A stretch of DNA of 64,000 bases from Malikia granosa (lineage in GTDB: Bacteria; Pseudomonadota; Gammaproteobacteria; Burkholderiales; Burkholderiaceae_C): the NCBI RefSeq assembly GCF_002980595.1, contig NZ_PVLQ01000017.1, forward strand, positions 1 through 64,000. Direction: 5' to 3'. Positions within the stretch are counted from its first letter, which is position 1. Each line of letters opens with the position of its first letter. Shown here one piece after another: positions 49,849 to 58,588 of the stretch. The position numbers and the translations under genes are program-made. Below the pieces are notes generated by a model that made no database searches, had not been told where the DNA came from, and saw only the letters and a program-made list of their open reading frames with translations.

Positions 49849-51600
49849 TCACCCATCATCCCGATCCCGCCGGTTGCTGGCCCAGATCGACAGGATCAGC
49901 CAGATGCTGCCAAGCCCGGCGCCCAGGAAGCCGAGCAGGCCGAACACCGGCAGGCCGAGCCAGCTCGGGCCGCCCGGCACCGTCATGACGATGGCCGAGC
50001 CGATGATCAGCGCCGCGATCACGATGCCGACCACCAGTCGGTTCGCCGCGCGGTCGAGCTGGTTGCCGATCCGGCGCAGGTCGAGCACGTCGATGTGGAT
50101 GTCGAGCCGGCCCTTGCGCGCCGCGCGCAACAGGCGCGACAGGTCCTGCGGCAGTCCGGTCAGCAGGCCGAGCAGCTCGCTGATGCTGCGCCAGCCGCGC
50201 CCGAGCAGGGCCGCGGGCTGGTAGCGTTCGCGCAGCAGCTGGCGCAACAGCGGCAGCGCCTCGCCGGCCATGTCGAAATCCGGGTCGAGCTCGCGGCCCA
50301 TGCCCTCGAGCGTGACGAAGGCCTTGACCAGCAGGCTCAGGTCGGCCGGCAGCGCGACATGGTGGCGACGCAGGATGGCGACCACATCCGACAGCAGCGC
50401 CGCCAGCTTGAGCTGCCGCAGCGGCAGGCCGCGGTATTGCTCGACGAAGGCCTCGATCTCGGCCACCAGCGCCTCGTGGTCGACCGCACCGTCGCCGCTC
50501 CAGTCGGTCAGCACGTCGGCGACGCGGGCCGGCTCCTGCTGCACCAGGCCCAGCAGCAGCGCCATCAGCTGCTCGCGCCGCGGCTCGGACAGGCGCCCGA
50601 CCATGCCGAAGTCGATGAAGGCGATCCGGTTGCCCGGCAGGTAGAACACGTTGCCCGGATGCGGATCGGCATGGAAGAAGCCGTCCTGCACGATCATCTT
50701 GAGCACCGCGCGCGCGCCCCGGCGCGCCAGCACCTTGCGGTCCAGCCCGGCGGCATCGACCTCGGCCAGCTTGCGCCCCGGTATGCCGGCGATGTAGTCC
50801 TGCACGCAGACCCGCTCGCCACTCCATGGCCAGTGCACGCGCGGCACCACGATCAGCGGCGCGGCCTGCAGCAGCTCGCCGCCGCCGGGCCGGGGCTGGC
50901 TGGCGTCGACATCGGCATAGCCCTCGAACTGCTGGGCAATCCGGCTCGCGTTGCGGCATTCGACCGCGAAGTCGAGCTCGTTGCGCAGCGACTTGCCGAA
51001 CTGCTGCACCACCTGCTGCGGGCTGAAGGTGCGCAGCTCGGGGCTCTCGGACTCGGCCAGCTGCGCCAGCCGCAGCAGCCAGCGCAGGTCGGCCTCGATC
51101 ACCGGCCGGATGCCGGGCCGGCGCACCTTGACCACCACCTCGGTGCCGTCTTGCAGCCGGGCCCGGTGCACCTGGGCGATCGAGGCCGCCGCCAGCGGCT
51201 CCGGATCGAAGGCCGCGAACACCTGCTCGGGCGGACCACCGAGGTCCTCGACGAGCTGCGGCAGCAGCCGCTCGTAGGGCACGGGCGGCGCGCTGTCCTG
51301 CAACTGGCTGAATTCGGCGATCCACTCGGGCTCGAACAGGTCGACCCGGGTCGCCAGCACCTGGCCCAGCTTGACGAAGGTCGGCCCGAGCTCCTCGAGC
51401 ACGCGCCGCAGCCGCTGCGGCGGCGTCAGATGGGTCAGCTCATGGCTGTCGCGCCAGTGCAGCGCGCGGCCAGCGTCCTCGAGCGCGTCGGACAGGCCGA
51501 AGCGCTGCACCAGGTCGCCAAAGCCGTAGCGGATCAGGACCGAGGCGATGTCATGCAGGCGGCCCAGGTCGCGGACCGAGGCGAGCGCCTGCCACAGCAT
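49849..51600 (-). CDS. UbiB/ABC1-family atypical kinase
   Basis: 583 residues. Kinase-like fold with K-x-G-Q (F-V-K-L-G-Q-V-L-A-T-R near residue 77), A-A-A-S-I-A-Q-V-H-R-A (the alanine-rich loop replacing the glycine-rich one), N-E-L-D-F (ExD motif), H-A-D-P-H-P-G-N and D-F-G-M-V-G. Two C-terminal membrane helices (about 525-545 and 550-572). UbiB proteins support ubiquinone synthesis by a still unclear ATPase action on membrane lipids. ATG shares one base with the upstream stop (TGATG), so it is coupled to the phasin-like gene. Confidence 0.87.
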   Translation of the reverse strand: MLWQALASVRDLGRLHDIASVLIRYGFGDLVQRFGLSDALEDAGRALHWRDSHELTHLTPPQRLRRVLEELGPTFVKLGQVLATRVDLFEPEWIAEFSQLQDSAPPVPYERLLPQLVEDLGGPPEQVFAAFDPEPLAAASIAQVHRARLQDGTEVVVKVRRPGIRPVIEADLRWLLRLAQLAESESPELRTFSPQQVVQQFGKSLRNELDFAVECRNASRIAQQFEGYADVDASQPRPGGGELLQAAPLIVVPRVHWPWSGERVCVQDYIAGIPGRKLAEVDAAGLDRKVLARRGARAVLKMIVQDGFFHADPHPGNVFYLPGNRIAFIDFGMVGRLSEPRREQLMALLLGLVQQEPARVADVLTDWSGDGAVDHEALVAEIEAFVEQYRGLPLRQLKLAALLSDVVAILRRHHVALPADLSLLVKAFVTLEGMGRELDPDFDMAGEALPLLRQLLRERYQPAALLGRGWRSISELLGLLTGLPQDLSRLLRAARKGRLDIHIDVLDLRRIGNQLDRAANRLVVGIVIAALIIGSAIVMTVPGGPSWLGLPVFGLLGFLGAGLGSIWLILSIWASNRRDRDDG

Positions 51601-52349
51601 CAGGCGTCCTTGCCGCCTGCGCTGCCTGCACCGCCCTTGCCGGCCTGGGCATCGGCCTTGGCCGCCGGCTTGATCTGCTCGGCCAGGCCGCCCAGCACGC
51701 CGGCGGCGATCTGGCGCAGCAGGTCGCTGCTGGCCTGGGCCAGCTTGAGCCCGGCGTCGAGCTGGGCCCGGCCAACCTCGCCGAGCTGCTGCGCCGTCGT
51801 CAGCCAGCCCTGCTGCAGCTGGGCCCCGACGGCCGAACCGTGCAGGCGGGAATGGGCCAGCAGCTCGGACAGGATGACGCCGGCCGCGTCGCGCGTGCGG
51901 CTGGCGGTGGACTGCAGGGTCTCGAGGAACATCTGCTCGAGCTGCTCGAAATCGGAGCGGGCGCGGCTCAGGTCGGTGGCCGAGAAGGCCTGCGCCTTGC
52001 CGGCCGCCTCCTGCAGCGCCAGGCTGGCGCCCTGCGCCAGCTGGGCCAGCGCCGCGTCGAGTCCGGCGACGACCTGCTGCAATTGCTCCTTGGCCTGGCC
52101 GGTCTGGGCCAGCGCCGGCTGCAGCAGCGGCTGGGCACCCGCCAGCGCGCCATTGAGCACGGCCTGGCTCAGCTCGCGCAGCGCGGCCAGGTCGAACTTG
52201 CCGCTGCTGATCTGGGCCAGGGTCAGCTGCCGGACCTGCTCCTGCAGATCCAGGCCCTGCTCGACCGCACGCTTGACATCGGCCTCGAGTTGCGAGGCGG
52301 CGCTGTTGCCGGCCTGAGACTGTTCGGACTGCTGTTTCGGGTTTGCCAT
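51600..52349 (-). CDS. Phasin-like helical protein
   Basis: 249 residues, almost entirely predicted helical with glutamine-, alanine- and leucine-rich heptads (for example D-L-A-A-L-R-E-L-S-Q-A-V), and no cysteines. Resembles phasin/DUF6781-type proteins that coat polyhydroxybutyrate granules. Its stop overlaps the UbiB-type start (TGATG), a pairing that suggests a lipid or quinone connection. No PHB genes in the window. Start 52349; a low-complexity K/G/A-rich tail ends the protein. Confidence 0.55.
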   Translation of the reverse strand: MANPKQQSEQSQAGNSAASQLEADVKRAVEQGLDLQEQVRQLTLAQISSGKFDLAALRELSQAVLNGALAGAQPLLQPALAQTGQAKEQLQQVVAGLDAALAQLAQGASLALQEAAGKAQAFSATDLSRARSDFEQLEQMFLETLQSTASRTRDAAGVILSELLAHSRLHGSAVGAQLQQGWLTTAQQLGEVGRAQLDAGLKLAQASSDLLRQIAAGVLGGLAEQIKPAAKADAQAGKGGAGSAGGKDA

Positions 52350-52446
52350 CGCATGTTCTCCGGGTAGTGGCCTATGAGATTACAGGATATCGATGGCGAG
52401 TCTCGCCCATCGCGCCAGGACTGGCAAGAAGGAGGCGCTCGCCGGC

Positions 52447-54375
52447 TCAGGCGATCAGGCGCACGGCATTCCTGCCATCGGCCTTGGCCTGGTAGAGCGC
52501 GAGATCGGCACGCTTGATCCAGCTCTGCGGCGAGTCGTCGGGCCGGCATTGCGCCACGCCGAAGCTGGCCGTCACCTGGCCCACGGTCTCGAAGGGCTGT
52601 TCGGCCAGCAGGACGCGCAGCTTCTCGGCCAGGCGGACGGCCTCGTCGGCGTCGCAATGCGGCATCATGACGACGAACTCCTCGCCGCCCCAGCGCGCCA
52701 GCGTATCGGCCGCCCGCAGGTTGCACTGCACCAGCCGGGTCAGGCCGACCAGCACCGCATCGCCTGCCGGATGCCCGTAGCGGTCGTTGACATCCTTGAA
52801 ATGGTCGATGTCGAACATCAGCAGCGACAGCGGCTCGCCGTAACGGCGCGACTGGGTCAGCTCGCGCTGGAGTTCCTGCTCGAAATAGCGCCGGTTCCAG
52901 GCCCCGGTCAGGGTATCGGTGGTGGCCAGGTTGCTGAGCTGGGCGTTGGCGATCTGCAACTCGCGGTTGGCGGCCTCGGCGGCGTCGCGCGCCTGGCGCA
53001 GCGCCAGCTCGTTGGCCTTGCGCCGGCTGATGTCGCGGGTCACGCCCAGGATGCCGCTCGGGCACTGCTGCTCGTCGAGCAGCAGCGTCAGGCTCGAGGT
53101 ATGCCAGCACCAGCCGCCCTCGGCATGGCGGATCCGGTACTCGAGGCTGCTGGTCTTCTCGCGCAGGCTGCTATGCCAGGCAGGCCAGTCGTCCGGATGC
53201 ACGAAGCGGGTGTAATGCTGTCCGATCACAGCGGCGGGGTCGGTGCCGAGCTGGTCGCGCCAGTTGGGCGAGACATACTGGAAGCAGCCCTGCAGGTCCA
53301 GGGTGTAGATGATGTCGTTGGCCTGCTCGACGAAGGTGCGGAACTTCTTCTCGCTGATCTTGAGCTCGTCTTCGAGCCGCTGCCGCTGGGCGATGTCCTG
53401 CTCGAGCCGGGTCGCCAGGTCGAGCTGGGCCCAGTGGCCGCGCAGCAGCAAGGCGGCAATGCCCAGCAGCAGCAGCGCGGCGAGTCCGATCTTCCAGATC
53501 CGGGCATACCAGTCGCGCAGCCAGACCCGGTCATGCTCGCCCTGATAGACGATCAGCGGCAGCCCCTCGACCTTGCGCAGCACGCCCAGCTGCGGCTGGC
53601 CATCGAGTTGCGAGACACGGCGGCCGACACTGACATCGACATTGCCTTCGATGAAGGCCCGGATCATAGGACTGTCGATGGACTTGCCGACCACGCCGGC
53701 CAGCGCCGGCTTGCGCGCCACCACCTGCAGCTGGGAATCGATCAAAGTGATCACCCCATGGGGGCCGGTGTCGATGCGGTCGAGCAGCGCCGAAAACATC
53801 GTGGTGTCGAGCCCGATGACCGCAAAGCCATTGCCCATCGGACCCGGTCCCGGAATGCGCCGGGCCTGGGCCACGGCGTAGCGACCGAAGTTCGACATCA
53901 CCATCGGCGAAACCACCGATTCGATCGCCGGGTACTGGCGCAACTTCACGCAATAGTCGCGCTCGCTGGCATCGAAGTAGGACTGGAAGCGGGCGTCATG
54001 GGTGTAGCGCCGGATGCAGGCCGGGCTGAACAGGCCCAGGCTGTGGGCATGCGGCAAGGTCTGCCGCTTGGCATCGAGCCAGTTCACCCAGCGGGCCCGC
54101 TGCTCGGCAGAAACGCGCTCCGGGTCGAGTTCGGACTGCGGAAAGTTGGTGACGACATCGCGCAACAGGTAGTCCGAGGTCTGGAAGGCCCCCTTGACCC
54201 ATTCGCTGACCAGCAGGGCGTCGTTCTGCAGCCGGAGCGCGGTCCTGGCATAGGCGTTTTCATGGAGGCGCTTGAGCTCCCAGACCGCCATCATCACGAC
54301 CAGCAGGCAGAACGCGAGGAAAAGCAGCAGGCTGCGCACATACGGTTGCCTGTTCAGTCTTGGCTCAGTCCCCAC
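52447..54375 (-). CDS. Membrane diguanylate cyclase with periplasmic sensor and PAS
   Basis: 642 residues. One membrane helix (about 11-33), a large periplasmic domain (about 35-290, Cache-like), a second helix (about 298-315), a PAS domain (about 350-460) with a PAC-like end, and a GGDEF domain (about 480-640). The active site reads R-W-G-G-E-E-F (functional G-G-E-E-F form), with an R-A-A-D inhibitory site five residues before it, so feedback by c-di-GMP is expected. The start is GTG 54375, with AGAGACA upstream. Confidence 0.92.
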   Translation of the reverse strand: MGTEPRLNRQPYVRSLLLFLAFCLLVVMMAVWELKRLHENAYARTALRLQNDALLVSEWVKGAFQTSDYLLRDVVTNFPQSELDPERVSAEQRARWVNWLDAKRQTLPHAHSLGLFSPACIRRYTHDARFQSYFDASERDYCVKLRQYPAIESVVSPMVMSNFGRYAVAQARRIPGPGPMGNGFAVIGLDTTMFSALLDRIDTGPHGVITLIDSQLQVVARKPALAGVVGKSIDSPMIRAFIEGNVDVSVGRRVSQLDGQPQLGVLRKVEGLPLIVYQGEHDRVWLRDWYARIWKIGLAALLLLGIAALLLRGHWAQLDLATRLEQDIAQRQRLEDELKISEKKFRTFVEQANDIIYTLDLQGCFQYVSPNWRDQLGTDPAAVIGQHYTRFVHPDDWPAWHSSLREKTSSLEYRIRHAEGGWCWHTSSLTLLLDEQQCPSGILGVTRDISRRKANELALRQARDAAEAANRELQIANAQLSNLATTDTLTGAWNRRYFEQELQRELTQSRRYGEPLSLLMFDIDHFKDVNDRYGHPAGDAVLVGLTRLVQCNLRAADTLARWGGEEFVVMMPHCDADEAVRLAEKLRVLLAEQPFETVGQVTASFGVAQCRPDDSPQSWIKRADLALYQAKADGRNAVRLIA

Positions 54376-54433
54376 TGCTTGTCTCTGTTTTTTATTTGAG
54401 AAATTTGATTGTAAGCATAAGTTTTGAACGGCG

Positions 54434-54462
54434 AAAAAAAACCCGCCACGGTGGGCGGGTTT
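54434..54462 (-). terminator. Rho-independent terminator of the cybB-yceI operon
   Basis: On the minus strand: AAACCCGCCC / GGCGGGTTT stem followed by a run of T (to 54434). It lies about 40 bases after the last YceI gene. Confidence 0.92.
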
Positions 54463-54503
54463 AACTCGGCCGCCACCCTGACCAGGGTGGCTGTGGCAGT
54501 CGA

Positions 54504-55070
54504 TTACTGCTTGACGGCCTCGACCTGCAGCACGATGCGGACATTCTTCGGGAAGCCCCAGTCGATGCCGTAGTTGACGCCGAAGGCGGAGCGGTCGATG
54601 GTCGCCTCGAAGTCGCCACCGCAGACTTCGCGCTTGAGCATCGGGCTTTCGTAGCAGTTGAACTGGTTGGCCTTGAAGCTCACCGGCTGGGTCTTGCCGA
54701 GCAGGGTCAGCTGGCCCTGGACCTCGCTCACCTTGTCGCCGTTGAAGACGAACTTGTCGGACACGAAGCGGGCCTTGGGGAACTGGGCCGCGTTGAAGAT
54801 GTCGGCGCTCTGCAGGTGCTTGTCGAAGGCGGCGGTGCCCGAGTTGACCGAAGCGATGTCCAGGCTGATGTCGACCTTGCCGGTCTTGGCGGCGCGGTCG
54901 AACTCGATCGTGCCTTCCTTCTTGTCGAAGCGGGCGCGGTTGACCGAGGCGCCGAAGTGGCTGATCTCGAAGGTCGCGAAGGTGTGGGTCGGGTCGATGG
55001 TGTAGGTGGCGGCCTGGGCGGCACCGGCCGACAGCAGGGCAGCGGCGATCAGGGTCAGGGACTTGCGCAT
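54504..55070 (-). CDS. YceI-family periplasmic protein
   Basis: 188 residues. Signal peptide ends A-G-A-A-Q-A-A-T (about residue 22). The lipocalin-like mature domain shows Y-T-I-D-P-T-H-T-F-A-T-F-E-I-S-H-F-G and F-D-K-H-L-Q-S-A-D-I-F-N-A-A-Q-F-P-K-A-R-F split across strands. YceI proteins bind polyisoprenoids such as ubiquinone. Third gene of cybB-yceI-yceI, with another YceI 43 bases upstream; the second copy has diverged and suggests division of labour. Confidence 0.93.
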   Translation of the reverse strand: MRKSLTLIAAALLSAGAAQAATYTIDPTHTFATFEISHFGASVNRARFDKKEGTIEFDRAAKTGKVDISLDIASVNSGTAAFDKHLQSADIFNAAQFPKARFVSDKFVFNGDKVSEVQGQLTLLGKTQPVSFKANQFNCYESPMLKREVCGGDFEATIDRSAFGVNYGIDWGFPKNVRIVLQVEAVKQ

Positions 55071-55113
55071 GGGGTGAACTCCAGTAAGGATGAAACGGAA
55101 GGAATGGATGGAT

Positions 55114-55680
55114 TTACAGCTTGCCCACGCCGGTCAGCGCGAGCTTGAACTTGACCTGCACCTCGTCGGCCACCATCGAGGTGTCGGCCCACTCGTTCTC
55201 GCCGATCTTGAACGCCAGGCGCTTGATCGGGAAGGCACCGGTGGCGGTGGTGACGGCGCCGCTCTGCGTCAGCGTGACGGGCACGACGACATCGCTGCTG
55301 GCGCCCTTGATCGCGAGCTTGCCGGCGATCTCGAACTTGCCGCCGCCCAGGGCCTTGACGGCGCCGGACTGGAAGGTGGCCTTCGGGAACTTGGCGGTGT
55401 TGAACCAGACCGGCTTGGGCAGCTCGGCATCGGCTTCCTTGCTGATCGAGACGCTGGCCAGGTCGACGCTGAAGGCGATCTTGGTCGCGGCGGGCTTGGC
55501 CGGCTCAAAGGCGATCTGGCCGTCGAACTGGCGGAAGCGCCCTTCGACCGGAACGCCCATCTGCTTGCTGACGAAGGTGATCTCGCTTTGCGCCGGCACC
55601 AGCTTCTGCTGGGCATGGGCGGGGCCGAAGGCGGCAGCAGCCGCCAGGGTCAGGATCACGGCAAAAAACTTCTGCTTCAT
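55114..55680 (-). CDS. YceI-family periplasmic protein
   Basis: 188 residues. Signal peptide ends G-P-A-H-A-Q (about residue 24). Contains S-E-I-T-F-V-S-K-Q-M-G-V-P-V-E-G-R-F and A-E-L-P-K-P-V-W-F-N-T-A-K-F-P-K-A in place of the other copy's motif. Between cybB (47-base gap) and the other yceI. The start at 55680 gives the signal peptide directly; an upstream in-frame ATG at 55743 would overlap cybB and is rejected. Confidence 0.9.
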   Translation of the reverse strand: MKQKFFAVILTLAAAAAFGPAHAQQKLVPAQSEITFVSKQMGVPVEGRFRQFDGQIAFEPAKPAATKIAFSVDLASVSISKEADAELPKPVWFNTAKFPKATFQSGAVKALGGGKFEIAGKLAIKGASSDVVVPVTLTQSGAVTTATGAFPIKRLAFKIGENEWADTSMVADEVQVKFKLALTGVGKL

Positions 55681-55727
55681 GGGAAACGCTCCAGAAAAAT
55701 CCAGTTCAAACCAGGGGCCGGCTGCGT

Positions 55728-56288
55728 TCAGCGGCCAAACCACATGCGCTGCAGCAGGCCGTCGCGGTCGATCAGCACATGCTTGAGCGCGCCGGCCACA
55801 TGCAGGCCCGCCAGCAGCAGCATCGCGACCGCCGACAGCTCATGCCAGGGCTTGATGAACTCGGCCAGCGCCTTGTCGACCGGCACGAAGTCGGGCAGCG
55901 GCAGCACGCCAAACAGCACGATCGGGAAACCGGCCGCCGAGCTGTAGGCCCAGCCGATCAGCGGCACCGCGAAGAACAACAGGTACAGGCCATGGTGGGT
56001 CGCATGGTGGGCGACCGTCTGCCAGCGCGGCATGGCCTGCTCGATCTTGGCCGGCAGCGCGGGCGGGCGATGGGTCAGGCGCCAGAGCAGGCGCAGCGCG
56101 GACAGCAGCAGGATCACGACGCCGGCCCATTTGTGCCAGCTGTAGAGCTGCAGCCGCTGCGGCGAGAACGGCAGGTCGGCCATGTAGGAACCGAGCACGA
56201 AGATGCCGATCAGCGCTGCGGCCAGCAGCCAGTGCAGCAGGACGGCAAAGCCGTGGTAGCGGGCGATGGGTGAGGAGGTACTCGACAT
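55728..56288 (-). CDS. cybB: Cytochrome b561 family protein
   Basis: 186 residues, four membrane helices. The haem-ligating histidines fit the family: Y-H-G-F-A-V-L-L-H-W-L-L near the start, Y-S-W-H-K-W-A-G, H-H-G-L-Y-L, and W-H-E-L-S near the C-terminus with G-L-H-V-A-G. Dihaem quinol oxidoreductase of the CybB type, operating in the membrane. Forms an operon with two YceI genes that may carry quinones or other isoprenoids. Start 56288; ribosome site weak. Confidence 0.92.
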   Translation of the reverse strand: MSSTSSPIARYHGFAVLLHWLLAAALIGIFVLGSYMADLPFSPQRLQLYSWHKWAGVVILLLSALRLLWRLTHRPPALPAKIEQAMPRWQTVAHHATHHGLYLLFFAVPLIGWAYSSAAGFPIVLFGVLPLPDFVPVDKALAEFIKPWHELSAVAMLLLAGLHVAGALKHVLIDRDGLLQRMWFGR

Positions 56289-56345
56289 GCAAACTAGTTT
56301 AGGAACTGGGCCTGGCCGGTGGAGACAAGCCGCTTGAAGCCTTGA

Positions 56346-56362
56346 TTCGAAAAATTCGAATA
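56346..56362. promoter_or_regulatory. Operator-like palindrome upstream of cybB
   Basis: Near 56345-56361 the sequence ATTCGAAAAATTCGAAT is a perfect inverted repeat of ATTCGAA with a three-base AAA spacer, in an AT-rich stretch about 60 bases before the cybB start. It resembles the operator of a dimeric repressor (TetR/ArsR/LysR-sized). The cognate protein is unknown. Confidence 0.5.
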
Positions 56363-56432
56363 CCAATGGGTAGAAAACAACCCGAAATCTGCGCAGGCCG
56401 CAGCACCGGGCCGCGCTCGACCGGCAAGCGCC

Positions 56433-57344
56433 TCAGGAGCGGTAGAGGGAGGCCGCGCCGTCGGGACGGGTCTTGAAGCGGCGATGCAGCCAGTGATACT
56501 GGCCCGGCATGGTCCGGACATAGCCCTCGAGCTGCTGGTTCATGAAGCGGGCATCGACCAGGTCGTCGCCGCTCGGATAGCCGGTCCAGGCCGCCATGAC
56601 CTCGACCTGGTAGCCGCCCGGCACCAGGCGGCAGATCCAGGGCACGACCGGCACGCCAGCGGCCTTGGCCAGCCGGGGCAGCGAGGTCACGGTGGCCGCT
56701 TCCTGCCCGAAGAACTCGACGAACACCGAATCGCGCGCGCCGAGGTCCATGTCGGGCAGCAGGCAGAGCGCCGCGCCTTCGCGCAGACCCTTGAGCAGCG
56801 GACGCACCCCTTCCCTGCGCGACACCAGCCGGGGCGCGGCGTAGCGCTGCCGGCCCTCGCGTATCCAGCGGTCCATGCCGGGCTTGCGCTGCGGCGCGTA
56901 GAAGGTCCACCAGTTGCGCTTGATCGTATGCGTCAGCCGAGTCCAGCCGGCATCCATGCCGTAGAAATGCGGCACGAAGCACAGCACGGCATCACCTTGC
57001 TCGAGCTGCTCGACCCGGCCGGTCAGCGCGACGCGCTGCTCGACCAGCTTCGGGTCGCCATGCCAGAGCCAGACCCGGTCGACGAAGCTCTGGCCGAAGC
57101 TCACGAAGGTCTCGCGTGCCCAGCGCGCACGCTGGCCGGGCTCGGCTTCGGGAAAGCAGAGCTCGAGGTTGCGCTCGACGATGGAGCGACGCCGGCGCGC
57201 GAAGGCCCACAGTGCCAGGCCGAAGGCCGCCCCGGCCGCGCGGAACATCGGCAGCGGCAGTCTGGCCAACCAGCGCTGGGCAAGATCGGAAACGGAACGG
57301 ACGGGAGAGGTCAAGACAGGCCAGGATGGACGGGAAGCCGCCAT
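56433..57344 (-). CDS. Lipid A biosynthesis acyltransferase (LpxL/HtrB family)
   Basis: 303 residues. Adds a secondary acyl chain to lipid A at the inner membrane. An N-terminal hydrophobic anchor (about 25-45) precedes the catalytic H-x4-D motif in V-P-H-F-Y-G-M-D-A-G-W (about residue 136), then Y-A-P-Q-R-K-P-G-M-D and L-L-P-D-M-D-L-G (second motif). Start 57344 was chosen because it gives the family N-terminus; an upstream in-frame codon at 57527 would invade the divergent gene. Confidence 0.9.
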   Translation of the reverse strand: MAASRPSWPVLTSPVRSVSDLAQRWLARLPLPMFRAAGAAFGLALWAFARRRRSIVERNLELCFPEAEPGQRARWARETFVSFGQSFVDRVWLWHGDPKLVEQRVALTGRVEQLEQGDAVLCFVPHFYGMDAGWTRLTHTIKRNWWTFYAPQRKPGMDRWIREGRQRYAAPRLVSRREGVRPLLKGLREGAALCLLPDMDLGARDSVFVEFFGQEAATVTSLPRLAKAAGVPVVPWICRLVPGGYQVEVMAAWTGYPSGDDLVDARFMNQQLEGYVRTMPGQYHWLHRRFKTRPDGAASLYRS

Positions 57345-57451
57345 TATCCCGAATGCCCTGGCCCGGCAGGGAAATAGGCCTTGTGCCGCACACGGGCAGG
57401 GCTGGGTCGGCCTAAACTCGAAAATTGTCCCAACTGCCAAGTTCAAGTTCC

Positions 57452-58588
57452 ATGTCCCACTCCCCCACCCTCTTCGATCCGGTCCAGGTCGGCGCCTGGA
57501 AGCTGCCCAACCGCGTCGTGATGGCACCGCTGACGCGCAACCGCGCCCCGGGCGGCATCCCGACCGCCATCATGGCGACCTACTACGGCCAGCGCGCCAA
57601 CCCCGCCACCGGCGCCGGCCTGATCATCAGCGAAGGCACGCCGGTCTGCGAGCAGGGCTACGGCTACTCCGACACGCCTGGCATCCACACCCCCGAGCAG
57701 GTCGAGGCCTGGAAGCCGGTGACCGCCGCCGTGCATGCCCAAGGCGGCCACATCGTCTGCCAGATCTGGCATGTCGGCCGGATCTCGCATGTCGAGCTGC
57801 AGCCGAACGGCCAGGCGCCGGTCGCGCCATCGGCCGTGCGCGCCAACGCCAAGTGCTACCTGATCAAGGACGAGAACGGGCAGCGCAGCGGCGGCTTCGT
57901 CGACTGCTCGGAGCCGCGCGCCCTCGGCATCGACGAGATTGCCGGCGTGGTCGAGAGCTTCGCCCAGGGCGCGCGCAACGCGATCGCCGCCGGCTTCGAC
58001 GGCATCGAGATCCACGGCGCCAACGGCTACCTGCTCGACCAGTTCCTGCGCGAGGAATCGAACCGGCGCGATGACGCCTACGGCGGCTCGATCGAGAACC
58101 GCTGCCGCATCGTGGTCGAGGTGGTGCGCGCCTGCTGCGACGCCATCGGCGCCGACCGCGTCGGCCTGCGCCTGTCGCCGGTGATGGAAGGCAATGGCGC
58201 GGTCTGCGACCCGCAGGCCCAGGCCATCCACGAGCATCTGCTGCGCCAGCTGGCCCCGCTGGGCCTGGCCTTCCTGCACCTGATCGAGGGCCAGACCGGC
58301 GGCGCGCGCGACCACAAGCCCTTCGACTATGCCGCGCTGCGCCAGGCCTACCGCGATGCCGGTGGCAAGGGCGCCTGGATGGTCAACAACGGCTACGACC
58401 GCTCGCTGGCCGAGCAGTCGCTGGCCGGGGGCGCCGACCTGGTCGCCTTCGGCAAGGGCTTCATCGCCAACCCCGACCTGACCGAGCGCCTGCGCCGCGG
58501 CGGCCCGTTCAACGAACCCGATCGCGCCACCTTCTACGGCGGCGGCGAGGCAGCCAAGGGCTATACCGACTACCCGGCGCTGGGCTAA
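57452..58588 (+). CDS. nemA: Old yellow enzyme / alkene reductase (NemA-like)
   Basis: 378 residues, standard OYE length. FMN-dependent reduction of activated C=C bonds or nitro compounds. Seen: L-P-N-R-V-V-M-A-P-L-T-R-N-R-A near residue 17 (FMN), Q-I-W-H-V-G-R-I-S-H, the substrate-site H-G-A-N-G-Y-L-L-D-Q-F (H and N bind the substrate carbonyl), S-N-R-R-D-D-A-Y-G-G-S, and the phosphate-binding F-G-K-G-F-I-A-N-P-D. Start ATG 57452; an in-frame TTG at 57425 is unlikely. Ends overlapping the convergent EAL gene by four bases. Exact substrate, and so the symbol, uncertain. Confidence 0.88.
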   Translation: MSHSPTLFDPVQVGAWKLPNRVVMAPLTRNRAPGGIPTAIMATYYGQRANPATGAGLIISEGTPVCEQGYGYSDTPGIHTPEQVEAWKPVTAAVHAQGGHIVCQIWHVGRISHVELQPNGQAPVAPSAVRANAKCYLIKDENGQRSGGFVDCSEPRALGIDEIAGVVESFAQGARNAIAAGFDGIEIHGANGYLLDQFLREESNRRDDAYGGSIENRCRIVVEVVRACCDAIGADRVGLRLSPVMEGNGAVCDPQAQAIHEHLLRQLAPLGLAFLHLIEGQTGGARDHKPFDYAALRQAYRDAGGKGAWMVNNGYDRSLAEQSLAGGADLVAFGKGFIANPDLTERLRRGGPFNEPDRATFYGGGEAAKGYTDYPALG

